The position numbers and the translations under genes are program-made. Shown here piece after piece: positions 25,681-38,000 of a DNA stretch of 64,000 nt (its first letter is position 1; each line of letters starts with the position of its first letter). The notes below the pieces were generated by a model. The model was not told the DNA's origin. It did no database searches and saw only the letters and a program-made list of their open reading frames with translations. Origin of the DNA: Ulva prolifera (lineage: Eukaryota > Chlorophyta > Ulvophyceae > Ulvales > Ulvaceae). The stretch spans positions 5,256,522 through 5,320,521 of the forward strand of contig CM041202.1 in NCBI GenBank assembly GCA_023078555.1, read 5' to 3'.

Positions 25681-27276
25681 CTCAGTCGATGATGAAAACT
25701 AACAGTGCTTGTGCTGGCGGGAAGCAGTGCTGCAGTGTAGGACATGCAAGATCAATCAATCAGACAGCGGCAAAGATCAGAGCTCGACATGCGTTTTCCA
25801 TGTGTCCATTGACGCATACCTCCAAGGCTGCCGTGTTGTATACGTTTTGTTCCGCTCTCTATGCTAGCATACATGCATGCGCGTTACGCTGTGCCAAAAA
25901 CAGTCGTCGTCGCATGGCTTTGCAAAATGTTGCCTTTACATCACAGGAATACATGAAGAGCTTGTCTTACGCATATGTGGTAGCTGTGGCGAGTGATCTG
26001 ATAATGGGCCAGCTGTGTCTACAACAATTCAAGGCATACCGATGTACGAGCGATGAACACTATGTTGCGTGCAACGAAATGCAGTTTTCAGTTTGAATTG
26101 TAGCTCTGCGTGACCCAATATGCTAATGATGCCGCAGCAGCGTGTGTTTGTGAAGAGGATTCAAACCCGCACGGTGGCTGTCATGGCGCTTCTGTACAAT
26201 ACAAGGTATCTAAGATCCGAGACTGGTGACTCCATATTCATGAAACAGCGCTATGCGTGCATATTGTGCCTGAATTCTTAGCCTGATTGCTGCACAGCTG
26301 CGGCGATGGGCACATTTGATGACAAGTGCAAATAATCCTGTGTCTTTCAAGTTAAACGAGCTTCTGATGTATGAAAATGGCACAAAATTATTTCTGTCAC
26401 GCCCATGGTGGACGCTTTGTCTGTCGACCAGGTGGTGACACGGCACCATCAATATCCCAACTGTGACTGTTCAATGCCCTAAGAAGTCCCTAGACGCTCA
26501 TTTGGTCTGGGATTATGCTCTTCCCAGAGGCGCAGACCTCGAAGAGCATTAGCGTTCATGAGGAAATACCAATAGATGCGAGCCCATGGCACTGGTTTGG
26601 TCTCACCCAGAATTGTGGTGGGCCCACCACAATTCGACAAGTCCTACATCTGCCATACTTGTGACAGATCATGCGTTTTCACCCAGCAGATTGGAATTAA
26701 AAGCCATGGGTGCAACGCTTATCAGTGCTTGGCTGCATGTGGCGATGGTCCCTTGCATGCACCAAAGCAGTGCATGTCGAAGCTTAACACGACGCCGATA
26801 CTGAACACATCAACATGTACAGTTTTGCAACTACACTCTGACATCACGTGCTTTTCCGCAGAAGGGTCACTGATTGCAGGCCCCAGCAGGAGCCACGATG
26901 CGGTGTCAGGCATGTCATTGAAACAACGCATGCACAAATAAAGTACATCATTTATGATCAATAGGTAGCTTGATCCCAAGCCACAAGACTATAGCAGACT
27001 TATGTGGAAGCCTGCAGCTCTGGAGATGTTCGCCTGAGCAGCAGCTGCCGGGCCCGAAGGCAATGCATCTCACCTGCAGCAGAGAACACCTCCCTCGCCA
27101 CCACGCCACAATCCCTCACCACCCCAGACATCGCATCACTCCTGCACCGCAATGCCACGACAGCGCACAGCAGCAGACAGCCTGCTCATTGACGCCGCCC
27201 ACAGGGTGCGCATGCGCCGCAGCTTCCCCGTTTTGCTCTTTGCCTCTCCAACCGACACCTGCACGCCCCGCCCATC
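25681..27276. other. Intergenic, no gene seen
   Basis: This lies between two minus-strand genes and should contain the translocator promoter and the kinase 3' UTR. No recognisable protein, tRNA or repeat was found. Confidence 0.45.
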
Positions 27277-29997
27277 TCAGCCTCCACACAGCCCACAGCA
27301 CCAGAAATCCTCAAATTGTAATTCAGCTGTTGGTAGCACCCTGCAGTGGTGTGCGATTGCGGACGACCCAGGCAATACAAAGCAGGCAAGAGCAGGAGGT
27401 CGCACCGCAGCATCCACCTCTGCCGGCATCAGAGCCTTCACGCTCACGCCGCTCGCACGGCCGGCGGCATCCTCAGGCGCAGCGCAGCTGTGCACGGTCA
27501 CGCGTTCGCCAAACGCGGCGATCCGCGGTGAGCCGCCGCCCTCATGCGCCAGCTCCTCGTCTGTAGCACGTGCACCGGCCACGGCTGAGGCAGTCCCGCT
27601 CAGCGGGCCCGTGGTGCGCGCCTCCGCGACCTCGATCTCCGGCACCGCAGCGTAACAGCGCTTGCGGCTCGTCGCTCCTGTCACCCGCTCCCCTGCGCCG
27701 GAGGCGCGCTGCAGTGCGGCGGCCATGTTGTAGAAGTCCACGCTCTCGTCGTGGTGCAGCTCCGCAAAAGACGGTCCGGACACGCGAGCGGCGGCAGCCT
27801 CTCGGAAGGCCAGCACTCTATCATCTTCGTGCTCGCCAGATTCTGCCGTTGAAACAGACGCTTCAGTGGTGGTCAGCGCGGCCTCAGACTCCGCCGGGGG
27901 TAAGGCGGGGGCCGCGCCGTCAGTGGTGGGGTAGAGAGGCAACAGCGGATGTGGCCCGAGGCCGAAGGCTGCCGAAAGATCTGCCTGCGTGACGTCCTGC
28001 CCCGCGGCGGCACGATCATGCATGTAGCTGAATACGCAGATTGCATCGTCCACAGACAGCCGGTTGCATGCGTCTGCGTGTGCGAGCCACAGCGCGACAT
28101 TGATGAATACAGCCGGGGCCGGCAAGGAGGTGCGGGGATAGAGCGAGGCCATCAGCGAGCCGTCTCGGATCGAATCGATGATGGCCTCGTTCGTGAGCTC
28201 CTGCGTCGGCATGCCGGTGGTGTAGAGGCACAGCAGCGTGCGGCCGAGTGCAACGGCGTCGATCGCCGGGGACGGGAAGTAGTTCGCCTGTGGGGACTCG
28301 CGGAGCTGCTCCGGTGCCATGAAGCCAGGCGTGCCGCGGATGAGGGAGCAGCGCATGCGCCGCTGCAGCGCCCCGCCGCCGGCGCTGGCGAGGCCGCCGT
28401 CCACGAGCAGCAGCTCGGAGTCGGGCGTGAAGTCGTTGAGGTCGCCGAGGGGGGAGCGGAGGATGAGGTTGTTGGGCTTGATGTCGAGGTGGGCGAAGCC
28501 GGCGCAGTGGAAGGCTGCGGCGCCGCGGCACGCCTGCAGTGCGATGCAGGCCGCGGCGCGCAGAGAGAGGGGGCACTGCGTGGCGGAGGCGCCGGTCCAT
28601 GCGGCAGACACGCTGAGGTTGTGCAGCAGGCACAGCCCTGCACAGCGCGGAGGACCTAGTGACTCATGTACTCGAGTACATGAATTGCACTCGGTATAGA
28701 CAATTCGTCGCCATTGCCCATGCAAAATTCGCTACCCTTAAATCAACATTTCCCTCATGATCACCAACATTGCTTTATTTATTTTAAGCAAACATCTTTC
28801 CCTGGCAGGGTACGGTGTTGCAAGGGGAATATGTGTGCGGCCGGCAGCAAGACCATGCATGCAGCTGGAGCTGCGGGATAGTGCAAGTGCGGAATGGTAT
28901 AGCACAGTGATGGCTTTTGCCATGGCAGCGCTTCGATGTCGGCAGCATGCACTCCAACTTAACTTTAGTTTCCTGCCCAGGCACTGTAATACAGTCCGGT
29001 CCAAGTTGCAGGATGTGGACTCAGTAGTTGGCAAGTAGTTGGCTAGTTGGCAAAGGCTCACCATCCAGGGGCTCCATGAGGAAACCTGACACATGGTTTC
29101 CGTTGGAAGGGACAGTCACAAGGCGGATAGGCTTGATGACGTTGCGTTGCTCAGTCCCAGCTGGGCTCACTGTGACATCAGCGCCCTTGTACACCTCGGA
29201 GAGCGACTTGAACTCAGCAGTGGCCTCCTGTGCGACTCCAGCCAGCCCATTGACATCGCCGGTGTTCACACAGATGTACTCCTTGTATGCGAATGTTTCT
29301 CCCTCGTGCTCCACCAGTAAGACCTGCAACCACTCGGTGCGTTCGACCTCAACGTACGCTGCCCGCTCGGAGCAGCATGACCGCGACAGTGCTCACATAT
29401 GTGTACATATGTGAAAATCAACTACGAGGATCTACGGCTGATGGATTTTTGTTAGAAGGCAGCCAGTCGTATGGCAAGGTCGCTGGCACGGATAACGAAT
29501 TGTCTCGCGCTGGGTGCTCTTGTGGCGCTGGACAGATGCGTCGGCGAACACTTTCACGACAGGTACACGCAATCATGCGATACAATGGAATTCTGGCCTA
29601 TGCCTCGATGCACTCCTCAACATCGATATCGAGCCCGCAGCAATCGATCGCGAGGTGCCATGACGTCAGAATGTGACGCACAGCATCAAACAGCATGCAA
29701 GATCCGTCACCTGATAGCATATATCCACGGCAGCAACAGCAGTCATGGCACAAAAGTTCATAGTGCATCGGATCGCACTGAGGCCTCAGCTCCTTCGCCA
29801 AGTGTCTCGAAGCGAGCCAACTCCTCATCGCTACAAGCAGCCGCGTGTGCGTCCGGCTCGGCGGCCTTATCCGCGTGCAGCTTCGCGTAAAATTCCTCCA
29901 GCATCTGTTTGTGCGCTGCCGCTGTTTCCTCCTGCCGCATTCGCTGAGACGACTGCCCAGCGCATGTTGATGACGCGTCGGAGTCGGAGGTGAACAT
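27277..29997 (-). CDS. Divergent protein kinase with long C-terminal extension
   Basis: Three minus-strand exons: 29779-29997, 29062-29323, 27277-28637, about 613 residues, phases matching. Exon 1 ends in the glycine loop (LGEGAEAS); exon 2 opens VLLVEHEGETFAYKEY, supplying the ATP-anchoring lysine, and carries a candidate helix-C glutamate. Exon 3 has the catalytic loop HLDIKPNN (HLD for HRD), a metal-binding VDGGLAS (DGG for DFG), GTPGFMAPEQ as the activation-segment end, and the rest of the C-lobe. All catalytic polar residues (Lys, Asp, Asn, Asp) are kept, so activity is plausible despite the changed motifs. About 230 residues of low-complexity, acid/alanine-rich sequence follow. Family not assigned. 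Alternative in-frame starts lie at 30024 and 30081. Confidence 0.75.
28664..28683. repeat. 20-bp perfect palindrome
   Basis: TCATGTACTCGAGTACATGA reads identically on both strands. It sits in intron 2 of the divergent kinase gene. It may be chance or a symmetric binding site. Confidence 0.9.
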
Positions 29998-32896
29998 AGC
30001 GTGGCCTGGAGGCACAAGTACTCGCATGTGATGCCTGCTTAACTGCTGCCCGGCTCTGACACATTGATGAGGCTGTATCATGTATCATGCTAGTGCACTA
30101 GCAACGCCACAGGAGAGATGGCACTCACGGGCTACGCCGGATGTGAGAGCTCTACCTGGCTATAGCTAGTGAACGTGAACTCAGTGGTGCAGTCTACCGC
30201 GCAAAGCTACCACGTAGAATACTAGTAGCGTATAGGTAGCTCAAACTCTGCCAACTCAGTGATGGCGGTGCTGACAAGTTATCTAAGCTTGCGGCAGCTA
30301 TAGCTTAAGTATACTTGAGCTTGGCCAAACACGTACTCATGATCAGACAATATCGCGACACATGGAAAAGTTGCAGAAGGTATCGTTAGGTTCCAAAGTA
30401 TAATGCCTCAACCACTTGTGTTTGGGTTTTATTGGCTTCGATCTTGTTTGCACTTTAGCCTGTATACGACGCCGGGTGAGGTCGACTCGCGAATGCTCGA
30501 CCGTTCGTGACGTGCGACCGATCGCATCACAGCTGCACGTGCACGCACATGCATATGCCGGCCAAGACGGGACTGTTCCAGCACTTGCTGCAGAAATTCC
30601 CAATCGACATCGCGTTGTTGTGGCTTGTAATAATATCAGAACTTTGCTTTGGGGAAATGGCAAACGTGTCCGCTATTCCGTCATTGTCGACATCGATGTC
30701 GAAGTCGACGAGGACAGTGGGGTCCGCGCGGTCTAGCAGCTCTCTGCCCAGCCAAGGCCATGCACCATGATCAGCCGGACGTTCACTGCTAGAAAGTTTT
30801 ACGAACGGTGATACGAGTGCTTCTGATCATGTGCGTTCAAGCGTAATTTGGCACCGGTCTATGCCGCGATCTCAATTGCAACTCATCTTGCTTTCCCAAA
30901 GGCTATATATGGATCGGTTCCACCCGGGATTGCCGGCCGGCGCCAAGAGCACAGCAGTGGCTTGTGCACCTGGAGCGTAAGGAACATCCATTTGAAAGAT
31001 CACTGGCTCAAGATGTTGTAGTGCTATTCATCCCGCTTCTTCGTTCAATCATGTTGCGATGTGACGCGCTGGATTGATTGGCGCGTACATGCAGCGCTGC
31101 TGGACTATTATCAGATACCTGTTTTTCTTAGAGTGATGAGCACGACACGTACTGAAGAGATTGAAGATGGCTGTGCGCCGAGCTGGCCGTGGTGTCCTGT
31201 TCTTGCAACGCAGCAGGAGCCAGGGACCCCCGGCGTCGCAGCTAGAATTGATGCACTCTCCAATTGCTCAAGATTTCCTGCAGAACTGCAGATTGCTCTG
31301 TCTCGTGCAAATGCAGCCTGCGCAACTCTGGCTCCAGTATTCCTCAACATTGGTACAGTTCTACATCTTACTTTGAATCGGCTATACTGCAGTATTTCAG
31401 CACATCCTGGACATCTGGTGTCAGCTGAAATCTGCTAAACGTCGTAGCTGGATCGTCTGTGACTTATTTCAGCCTGGGCTAGCGTAGATTATGTTCGGGG
31501 TGCAGGTTCCACTCTGACGGTCTGCTTGATGGTGCCTGGTGTATCCGTCAAACATGCGTCGGCGTGTATGACAGGACCCAGCACAGTACGTTTTGCTGTT
31601 AAGAGAACAGCGCACAGGCGTTTGGCAAAGCTCTTGGGTACTGCAGAGTTCCAATCTGTCACGTTTAACCCATTCGCTTTGCCGGATCAGGGCATGACAA
31701 TCGATGTACAGCTGCCTCAGAACTTCTGTGCAGCCAGAGAAGGCGATCCTTTACAAGTTGAACATCTTCATGGATTTCTGGTGGCACGCCTGGAAGTCCA
31801 AACAGCGCACAATGCAGGTCCTACAGAGTGACACATCTGCGTCGTTACGTGAGGTGATGGATTCAGGCTTGATGAGTAACACCGTTCATGAGCCGACCTA
31901 CTTGCCAGCCATGTTGATGGAATGTCTACTTCTGCAGCATTGATCAGTGCTGTAGCAGCACATGGGTGTTTGCTGGAGGTCAATTCTGGAAATGCACAAA
32001 GCCCGGTTGAGCTGAGGGGAGTGACCGTCTGAAGCATGTGATTCGGTGATCAATATGAAGGGCTGATTTTTCGAGATCGCTGAGGAGGCTATCATGCCTG
32101 CGAGCCAACCTGGTGCACCTTCTGGCGCACATGATTCGTGCAGTGCTTCTTGTGTGGTCGGATCATCAGGTGATATTCAGTGGCCCCATGGCCTCCTGAA
32201 CGACTTCATTACAGGGCAATGTTACCAACGCTGAAGATCCTGATAGTGCCCATGCCCCCACAGCCAACATACACATACACTAGCCAAAACGCTGCGGTAT
32301 ACTGTGTCACCTTAGCCTCCTCTGTCCAGAATGCCGCCTTACCTAGTCATGATCTGGATCTGGTTCATGAAGGATCGTCCACGGAGTTGTGCTTCTCTGG
32401 TGTAGCCCTGTCCACAATGTCTGACGCCTTCACACGTACCATTCAATTACACAGCTCGCCAATGCTGTGATATCCTGGATACAGACTTGCCAAGTGATCA
32501 TTCGATTTGTTTATGATGTCCGTATGCACGCTCTTGGTGCATCACATCCGCTTGTGCATTGCACTGAAGTCACGCCTGACTCACAGCCGAATATTCGGCC
32601 ATATGGGACTGCACCACAGCCCTGTTGTATGAATACAGCGAGCCCGGTATGTTTCATCTATCAGGAGATGCAGGCATCAACAGCGTCAAATCTGCATTGA
32701 GAATGGGTTCACATTGCAATTTTCACAACTGCAACAACAGCCAATGAGGGGGCTGCATATCTATGACAACTATCGCAGCAGTGCTGCAAGCGACCCAGCT
32801 ATGGACGGACACAGCGTCGAGCTACTATATCAGATCGAAGGGATACATGGGAGCCCAAACATTGTTCGGCTTTTTCACTGAAAGACCATTAGGCTG
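29998..32896. other. Intergenic, no gene seen
   Basis: This spans the 5' side of the kinase gene and beyond. Several short open stretches exist (for example 31526-31831 +), but none shows a recognisable domain, splice structure or composition like the genes here. Confidence 0.4.
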
Positions 32897-33101
32897 TGAA
32901 TCCGGCGTGTGTGTTACAAGGACAAACGCAGCAAGGCGGGCAGCACCGCGACAGAAGCAAACAGACGAAGCAAACACACAGACACGCACGCACGCGACAC
33001 TCACCACGCCCAGGAGACCCACCACCGGCGCATCAAAAGACACAGATCCGCAGACCGCCAAGCACACACCCACACACCCACCCCATGAATCCGGCGTGTG
33101 T
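32897..33101 (-). mobile_element. SINE-like or truncated retroposon insertion with 16-bp flanking repeats
   Basis: TGAATCCGGCGTGTGT occurs at 32897-32912 and again exactly at 33086-33101, flanking a 173-bp insert. The insert is G/T-rich on the minus strand and ends there with a segment shared with copies near 53961 and 56601 (GCGGTGCTGCCCGCC, TTTGTCCTTGTAACACACAC). The flanking repeats look like target-site duplications from target-primed reverse transcription. No tRNA-like head was recognised. Confidence 0.55.
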
Positions 33102-35069
33102 CCAAAACCTATACCATCGCTAGTGAGGAGATATACTTGTGGCCGTCCAATCAAGCTGCTGACCCTTCAATAAACTGACCACGATGCCATTGATCTGTCA
33201 GTCAATTCTGTTGACCTGGATCGGGGGTCGGAAATCCCTTGCTTTTTGGTGCTGGACGCTCAAACTCAACATGGTACGATGATCATAGCATGTTGCCCCC
33301 GTTCTGGCTCAGGTGTCTTACATTCGGACTGGCAGCACTTCAATGGACTCATCACCTTTGCTTGCTGATGTTGTAGGAAACTCGGGGTGTTATGTGTGCC
33401 ATTATTCAGGACACCTGGTTCTGTAGTAAAAAATGATGCTGCAGCAACATCACGACCTCCAATGCCAGAAAGATCGTGGCTCTGTCAGCCAAACATCCAT
33501 CAGATGTACCACTGTAGTTACATGGCCGCTGATGGTGTCAGCTCATGGTTGGAGGATGGGCAGGCGCTGTGCAGGGATGGCGGTGAGAACACTGTGCAGT
33601 GCCTGCCTCTCCAGCTTTGTCCTCGTAACACCCTAGGGCATGTGCAGGCATCTGGATGAATACAGGGTCGTATGACGGGCATCGGCATCATGGCGCATGC
33701 GTCACGTGCGTACGAACACGGAGACACCGGGAAGCGACAGATGTCACCTTACAGCACAATCCATTGTCGGGAACAGCCTCGTCAGTAACAGAACGCCCAA
33801 GCTTGGCCAAGCTGCGTTGCGAGTGGTGCAACAACTCCACGATGTACGCTCGACAGAGCGCCGGTGAAGGTAAAGCCAGACATACACTAAGCGGATGCCT
33901 GGTGAGCCAGTGGTGACTCCATCGACTCTTGGGCGCAAACAAGCTTTGCAGCACTCACTGCTCAGATTTGCAAGTGCTTGCATGCCGTAGGCAACAAGCA
34001 GGCGGATGCGAAGCTGTAGTGCTCAACAGAGAACTCGGGCATGCGAAGCTGCAAGACGAATCGAACCGGCGGAGCCTCGCGAGGCCTCGTTTCGCAAACT
34101 TCAGTGGAGGAGCTGTCGAACAGACGCAGCCAGATCTGTTGACAGGAAAACTGGAGCAGCCTTGCTTCTGAGTTTCATGACAGCCATCCCAAATCCGCGA
34201 CACGGAACATTGCGGCTGGGTTTGGTCAGAACGAGACATGGGATGTCGATACCCGCAACGCGCATCTCGTCCTGCTTTGCACGCTGACCCCGTGCAGCCC
34301 TGCGCAATGAACCTCGTATCCAGCTGATGTGCCCAAGCCAAGTTCCATGCTGCTTACAGCGCAGATGTTTGAGCGAAAGTATAGCGCCACAGCCGTGGAA
34401 TTTCGACATTGATATCAGACGTCGCATATTTCGAGGTTCCGCGTGCCGGTGGTACGGGAACGGATACCCGCAGCAGTCAGCAAAGCTGACATCTCACAAG
34501 CTGTCCCATTGCTGAAATACGCTGCATGCTGTTCCGAAATTCAACAGCATGCATAAGATGTGTGCCCTCTGCGGAGAGTTGCTGGATGTACCGAAAATGG
34601 AGCCACGAAATCCAGAGCCGAAGCCTGCGTGTTGATGTGATACTTGTGGCCTTCCCTGGCAGGCGTTTGGCAGCTTGCAATTCATACGTTACTCGCCTGT
34701 GTGGCATGTTTGCGTCTAATTCGTTTGCGTGTGTGCCATGCATGCGCAGCGAGCTGATTCTTGGGGGGGCCTGCTGCATTAATATTCGATGTCACAGGCA
34801 CAACGGTTGCGATATCGCTTGCTGCGGAAGCTATCACGCGAATTCGCCTTCCGTCTGCTGCCTTTGATCCAGCACCTTGATCGTGGCGTCAAAGTGTCGT
34901 TTTTCGGGGACTCACAAGCTGAGTGTTCTGGCGATGCGTACACCGGCGTACATTTCAAGATTCCCAGTCATAGCAGCACCACGCGATGCAGACTTAGGGA
35001 TGGCTTTCTTAAACGTAGCTATGCAACTGTAGTTACGTCTATGCCGTGCAGTGTATTGGGCCTTTCAGC
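33102..35069. other. Intergenic, upstream of the ArsJ-like gene
   Basis: No recognisable protein or RNA gene. A segment at about 33606-33640 weakly resembles the 3' end of the dispersed G/T-rich repeat (TTTGTCCTCGTAACACC). Confidence 0.4.
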
Positions 35070-38000
35070 ATGAGTGATTTCGCGCCCGCTCCACAAGCAA
35101 ACGGCGTGGCAGATGCCGAGCTAGGGGAGGCTGCAGCGCCATCCAAAACGTCTTCCGGGAACGGATTGAAGCCTTTCGTCGTTGTTTCGTCTTCATATCT
35201 TTTGTACACCATCACTGATGGCGCAATCCGAATGATCGTGCTGCTGCACGCGTACAACAAGGGATTCTCTGCCATGGAGGTAGCCATTCTGTTTACTCTT
35301 TACGAGGTGGCAGGAGTTGTAACCAATCTGCTCGCTGGGATTGCTGGCTCCCGATGGGGCATCAAGAAGACGCTCGTGTTCGGGCTTCTGCTTCAGCTTG
35401 TAGGCATCCTCATGCTGTACGGCTGGAGAGATGCTTGGAGCAAGGCAGAGTCCATCGCATACGTCACAGCTTCTCAAATGCTGTGCGGCGTAGCGAAAGA
35501 CTTGACCAAGCTCGGTGGCAAGACTGTGGCCAAGCTGGTGTGCTGACTCGCCCGCTGTAGCACGCATGTATCGCCATGTGCTCAGACCCGTCTGACACAC
35601 TACACCTCTACAATCTGCTATATGTGCCCCATGCGCTGCATTCCGCAACGGTCGTGATGGCTGTGATGTCGTGATGGTGCAGGTCACGCCGGACGAGAAG
35701 CAGTCTCGCCTGTTCAAACTAGTCGCGCTCATCACAGGTCCGTCCGCCCGCTGCAGCCCAGTACTGTTCATACACAACTCTCCTGCACTTGACAGCCTGA
35801 TCTGCAACAGGCTGGAAGAACTCGCTCAAAGGCGCCGGGTACTTCCTCGGGGCGGCAACTGTCTCATGGAACTACAATGCTGCCCTGGGCATCCTGCTGG
35901 CCCTCATCGTCCTGGCGCTCCCCGGAGCACTCTTCCTCCTAGACACAGAGCTCGGGAAGTCGACAGGGAAGAAGCAGGTGACGCTGCGGGACGTGTTCCG
36001 CATGAATTACAACATCAACGTCCTCTCAGCGGCTCGTCTGTTCCTCTTTGGCTCCCGGTACGGCTCCATGTACCACCTGCATGCAACACCCCAGGGGCGC
36101 AGCTGGCATCTGCCTGCAAGCAGCACGCACAAAGGCAGCTGTGAGTCGACCGCAGCGCCTGGATCTGTCGATGCCGCCATCAAGCTGGCGTGGGTTCATG
36201 CGTACATGTTCCTCCCGGCATGGTCACGTGCAACTGGACCCGCCCCCCCCCACCCCCCTTCACCACATGTGTGCATTGAGTGTGTCCCCCACGCGGACCG
36301 CCAGGCATGGAGGTGTCTACATCTGGCAAGGGAATCACATGTGTATGCATGCATGCGCCCACTGCCAGCTTCCGTCGAGCACTGCGAAAGTGTGGCCTGT
36401 GGAGGTGTGTAACCCACACGCCGGTGGCCTTCGGCTCCTCTGCGGCACGCGCTGCTGGTGCCACCGCAGACCAAGCTCGCGCATTTCCAGTCTCCCGCAA
36501 GCTCGAGCACAGAGCACACACTTACAGCCTCTCACAGGTCAGGAGGGCCTGTGCACCTGCATGCATACGCTTCCATACCCTACGTGCGCCCTGCACAGCT
36601 ACTCGGCGTGCTGCATGCACGTGTGCCTCAAGATTCGCACGGGTGCATGCGGCCCCGGCCACCTGGCTGTCTCACACACGCGCACCCACCCGGCATCTGC
36701 TTGCCGCACCACACCATCCCGATGGGCCATGTACCACGGACCCCTCCTGGCAGCCACGGTCGTAAGTGTCCCCGAGACAGCCCGCGCAGTCATGCATGCC
36801 GCCCATGCGCAGGGACGCGTGGTTCGAGGTGCCGCTGCCGTTCTTCCTGCGCGACCGGGTCTCCGGCCTCGGCTGGGACCCGAAGCTCACCGGCGCCTTC
36901 CTCGCGATCTTCATCATCGTGTACGGCCAGGTGCAGTCGTGGTCGCCGCACCTGCTGCTCGAGCCGCTGCGGCAGGCGCCCGCGAACAAGTACGTCGCGC
37001 TGCTCTGGGCGGCGCTGCTGCTGCTCGTGCCGGGCTGCCTCGGGCCGATCATCCTCGCGTCGTCGCCGTTCGCGGAGCGCGACACCGGCGCGATGACCGG
37101 CATCCTCGTGGTGCGCACCTCAGCCACACGCATGCACGCGGCCGTGCTCGCCTCCTGATCCCTCGCTCTGTTCCTGCCGTGCTGCCGAGCTCCCCGGCGC
37201 GGTTTTTCGTCATTCATGTGCATGTGCTCCCGCAACGCAGGCTCCATCTAGTGTGCTGCTCGCTGCCACGGCATCGTATGCACTTTAAATCACACACACA
37301 TATACACCACGGACGAAGCGTACGCCCGATGCGAGGTGCTCCATTCACTACCACCCACAGTAGACCTGGCTCCGAGGCGCCCCCGCGCTTCTCGGCCGCA
37401 CTGGCCACGCGCCATCGTCCGCACTCGCCATGCATGCAGGCGTTCCTCGCGCTCTTCTGCTTCGTCTTCGCGGTGAACTCCGCCGTGCACTCGTACCTCG
37501 TGCTGCGCTACTCCGACGGCAACAAGGTCGCGGTCAACGTCGGCTTCTACTACATGTCCAACGCCGCCGGCCGCCTGACGGGCACTGTGCTCTCCGGCGT
37601 GCTGTACTCCTACGCGGGCGCGACCCGCGCCGACGGCTTCGGCTGGTGCTTCATCCTCTCCGCGGCCTTCGGCGTGCTGTGCACGGTGATCACCGCCGGC
37701 ATCCGCGACAACGAGGCCGGGCTCGCGTGCGGGCGGTGCGTGTGTGTACGCGGCACGGACACCGACGACGGCGCGGGCGCGGCCAACGGGAAGGCGGGGG
37801 AGCCCGCGGGGGCGGAGGACGCGCCGGTAGAGCTGGAGATGCGGCGGAGTGGCAGCGGGAGTGGGGCCGGGGACGCGGGGGGGCCGGGCGAGATGCGGTG
37901 GGGGCCGGACCCGCGTGTGGACGAGGTGCGGCAGCGGGACTCGGGCGCGTTTGCGGCGGATGACCGGCCGGCACACCAGGAGCTGGCGAGGGAGTGGGGC

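Noticed and set aside
30549-30770. Short frame with one hydrophobic segment (ALLWLVIISELCF)
   Set aside because: No family similarity, no splice context and ordinary non-coding composition; not enough to call a gene.
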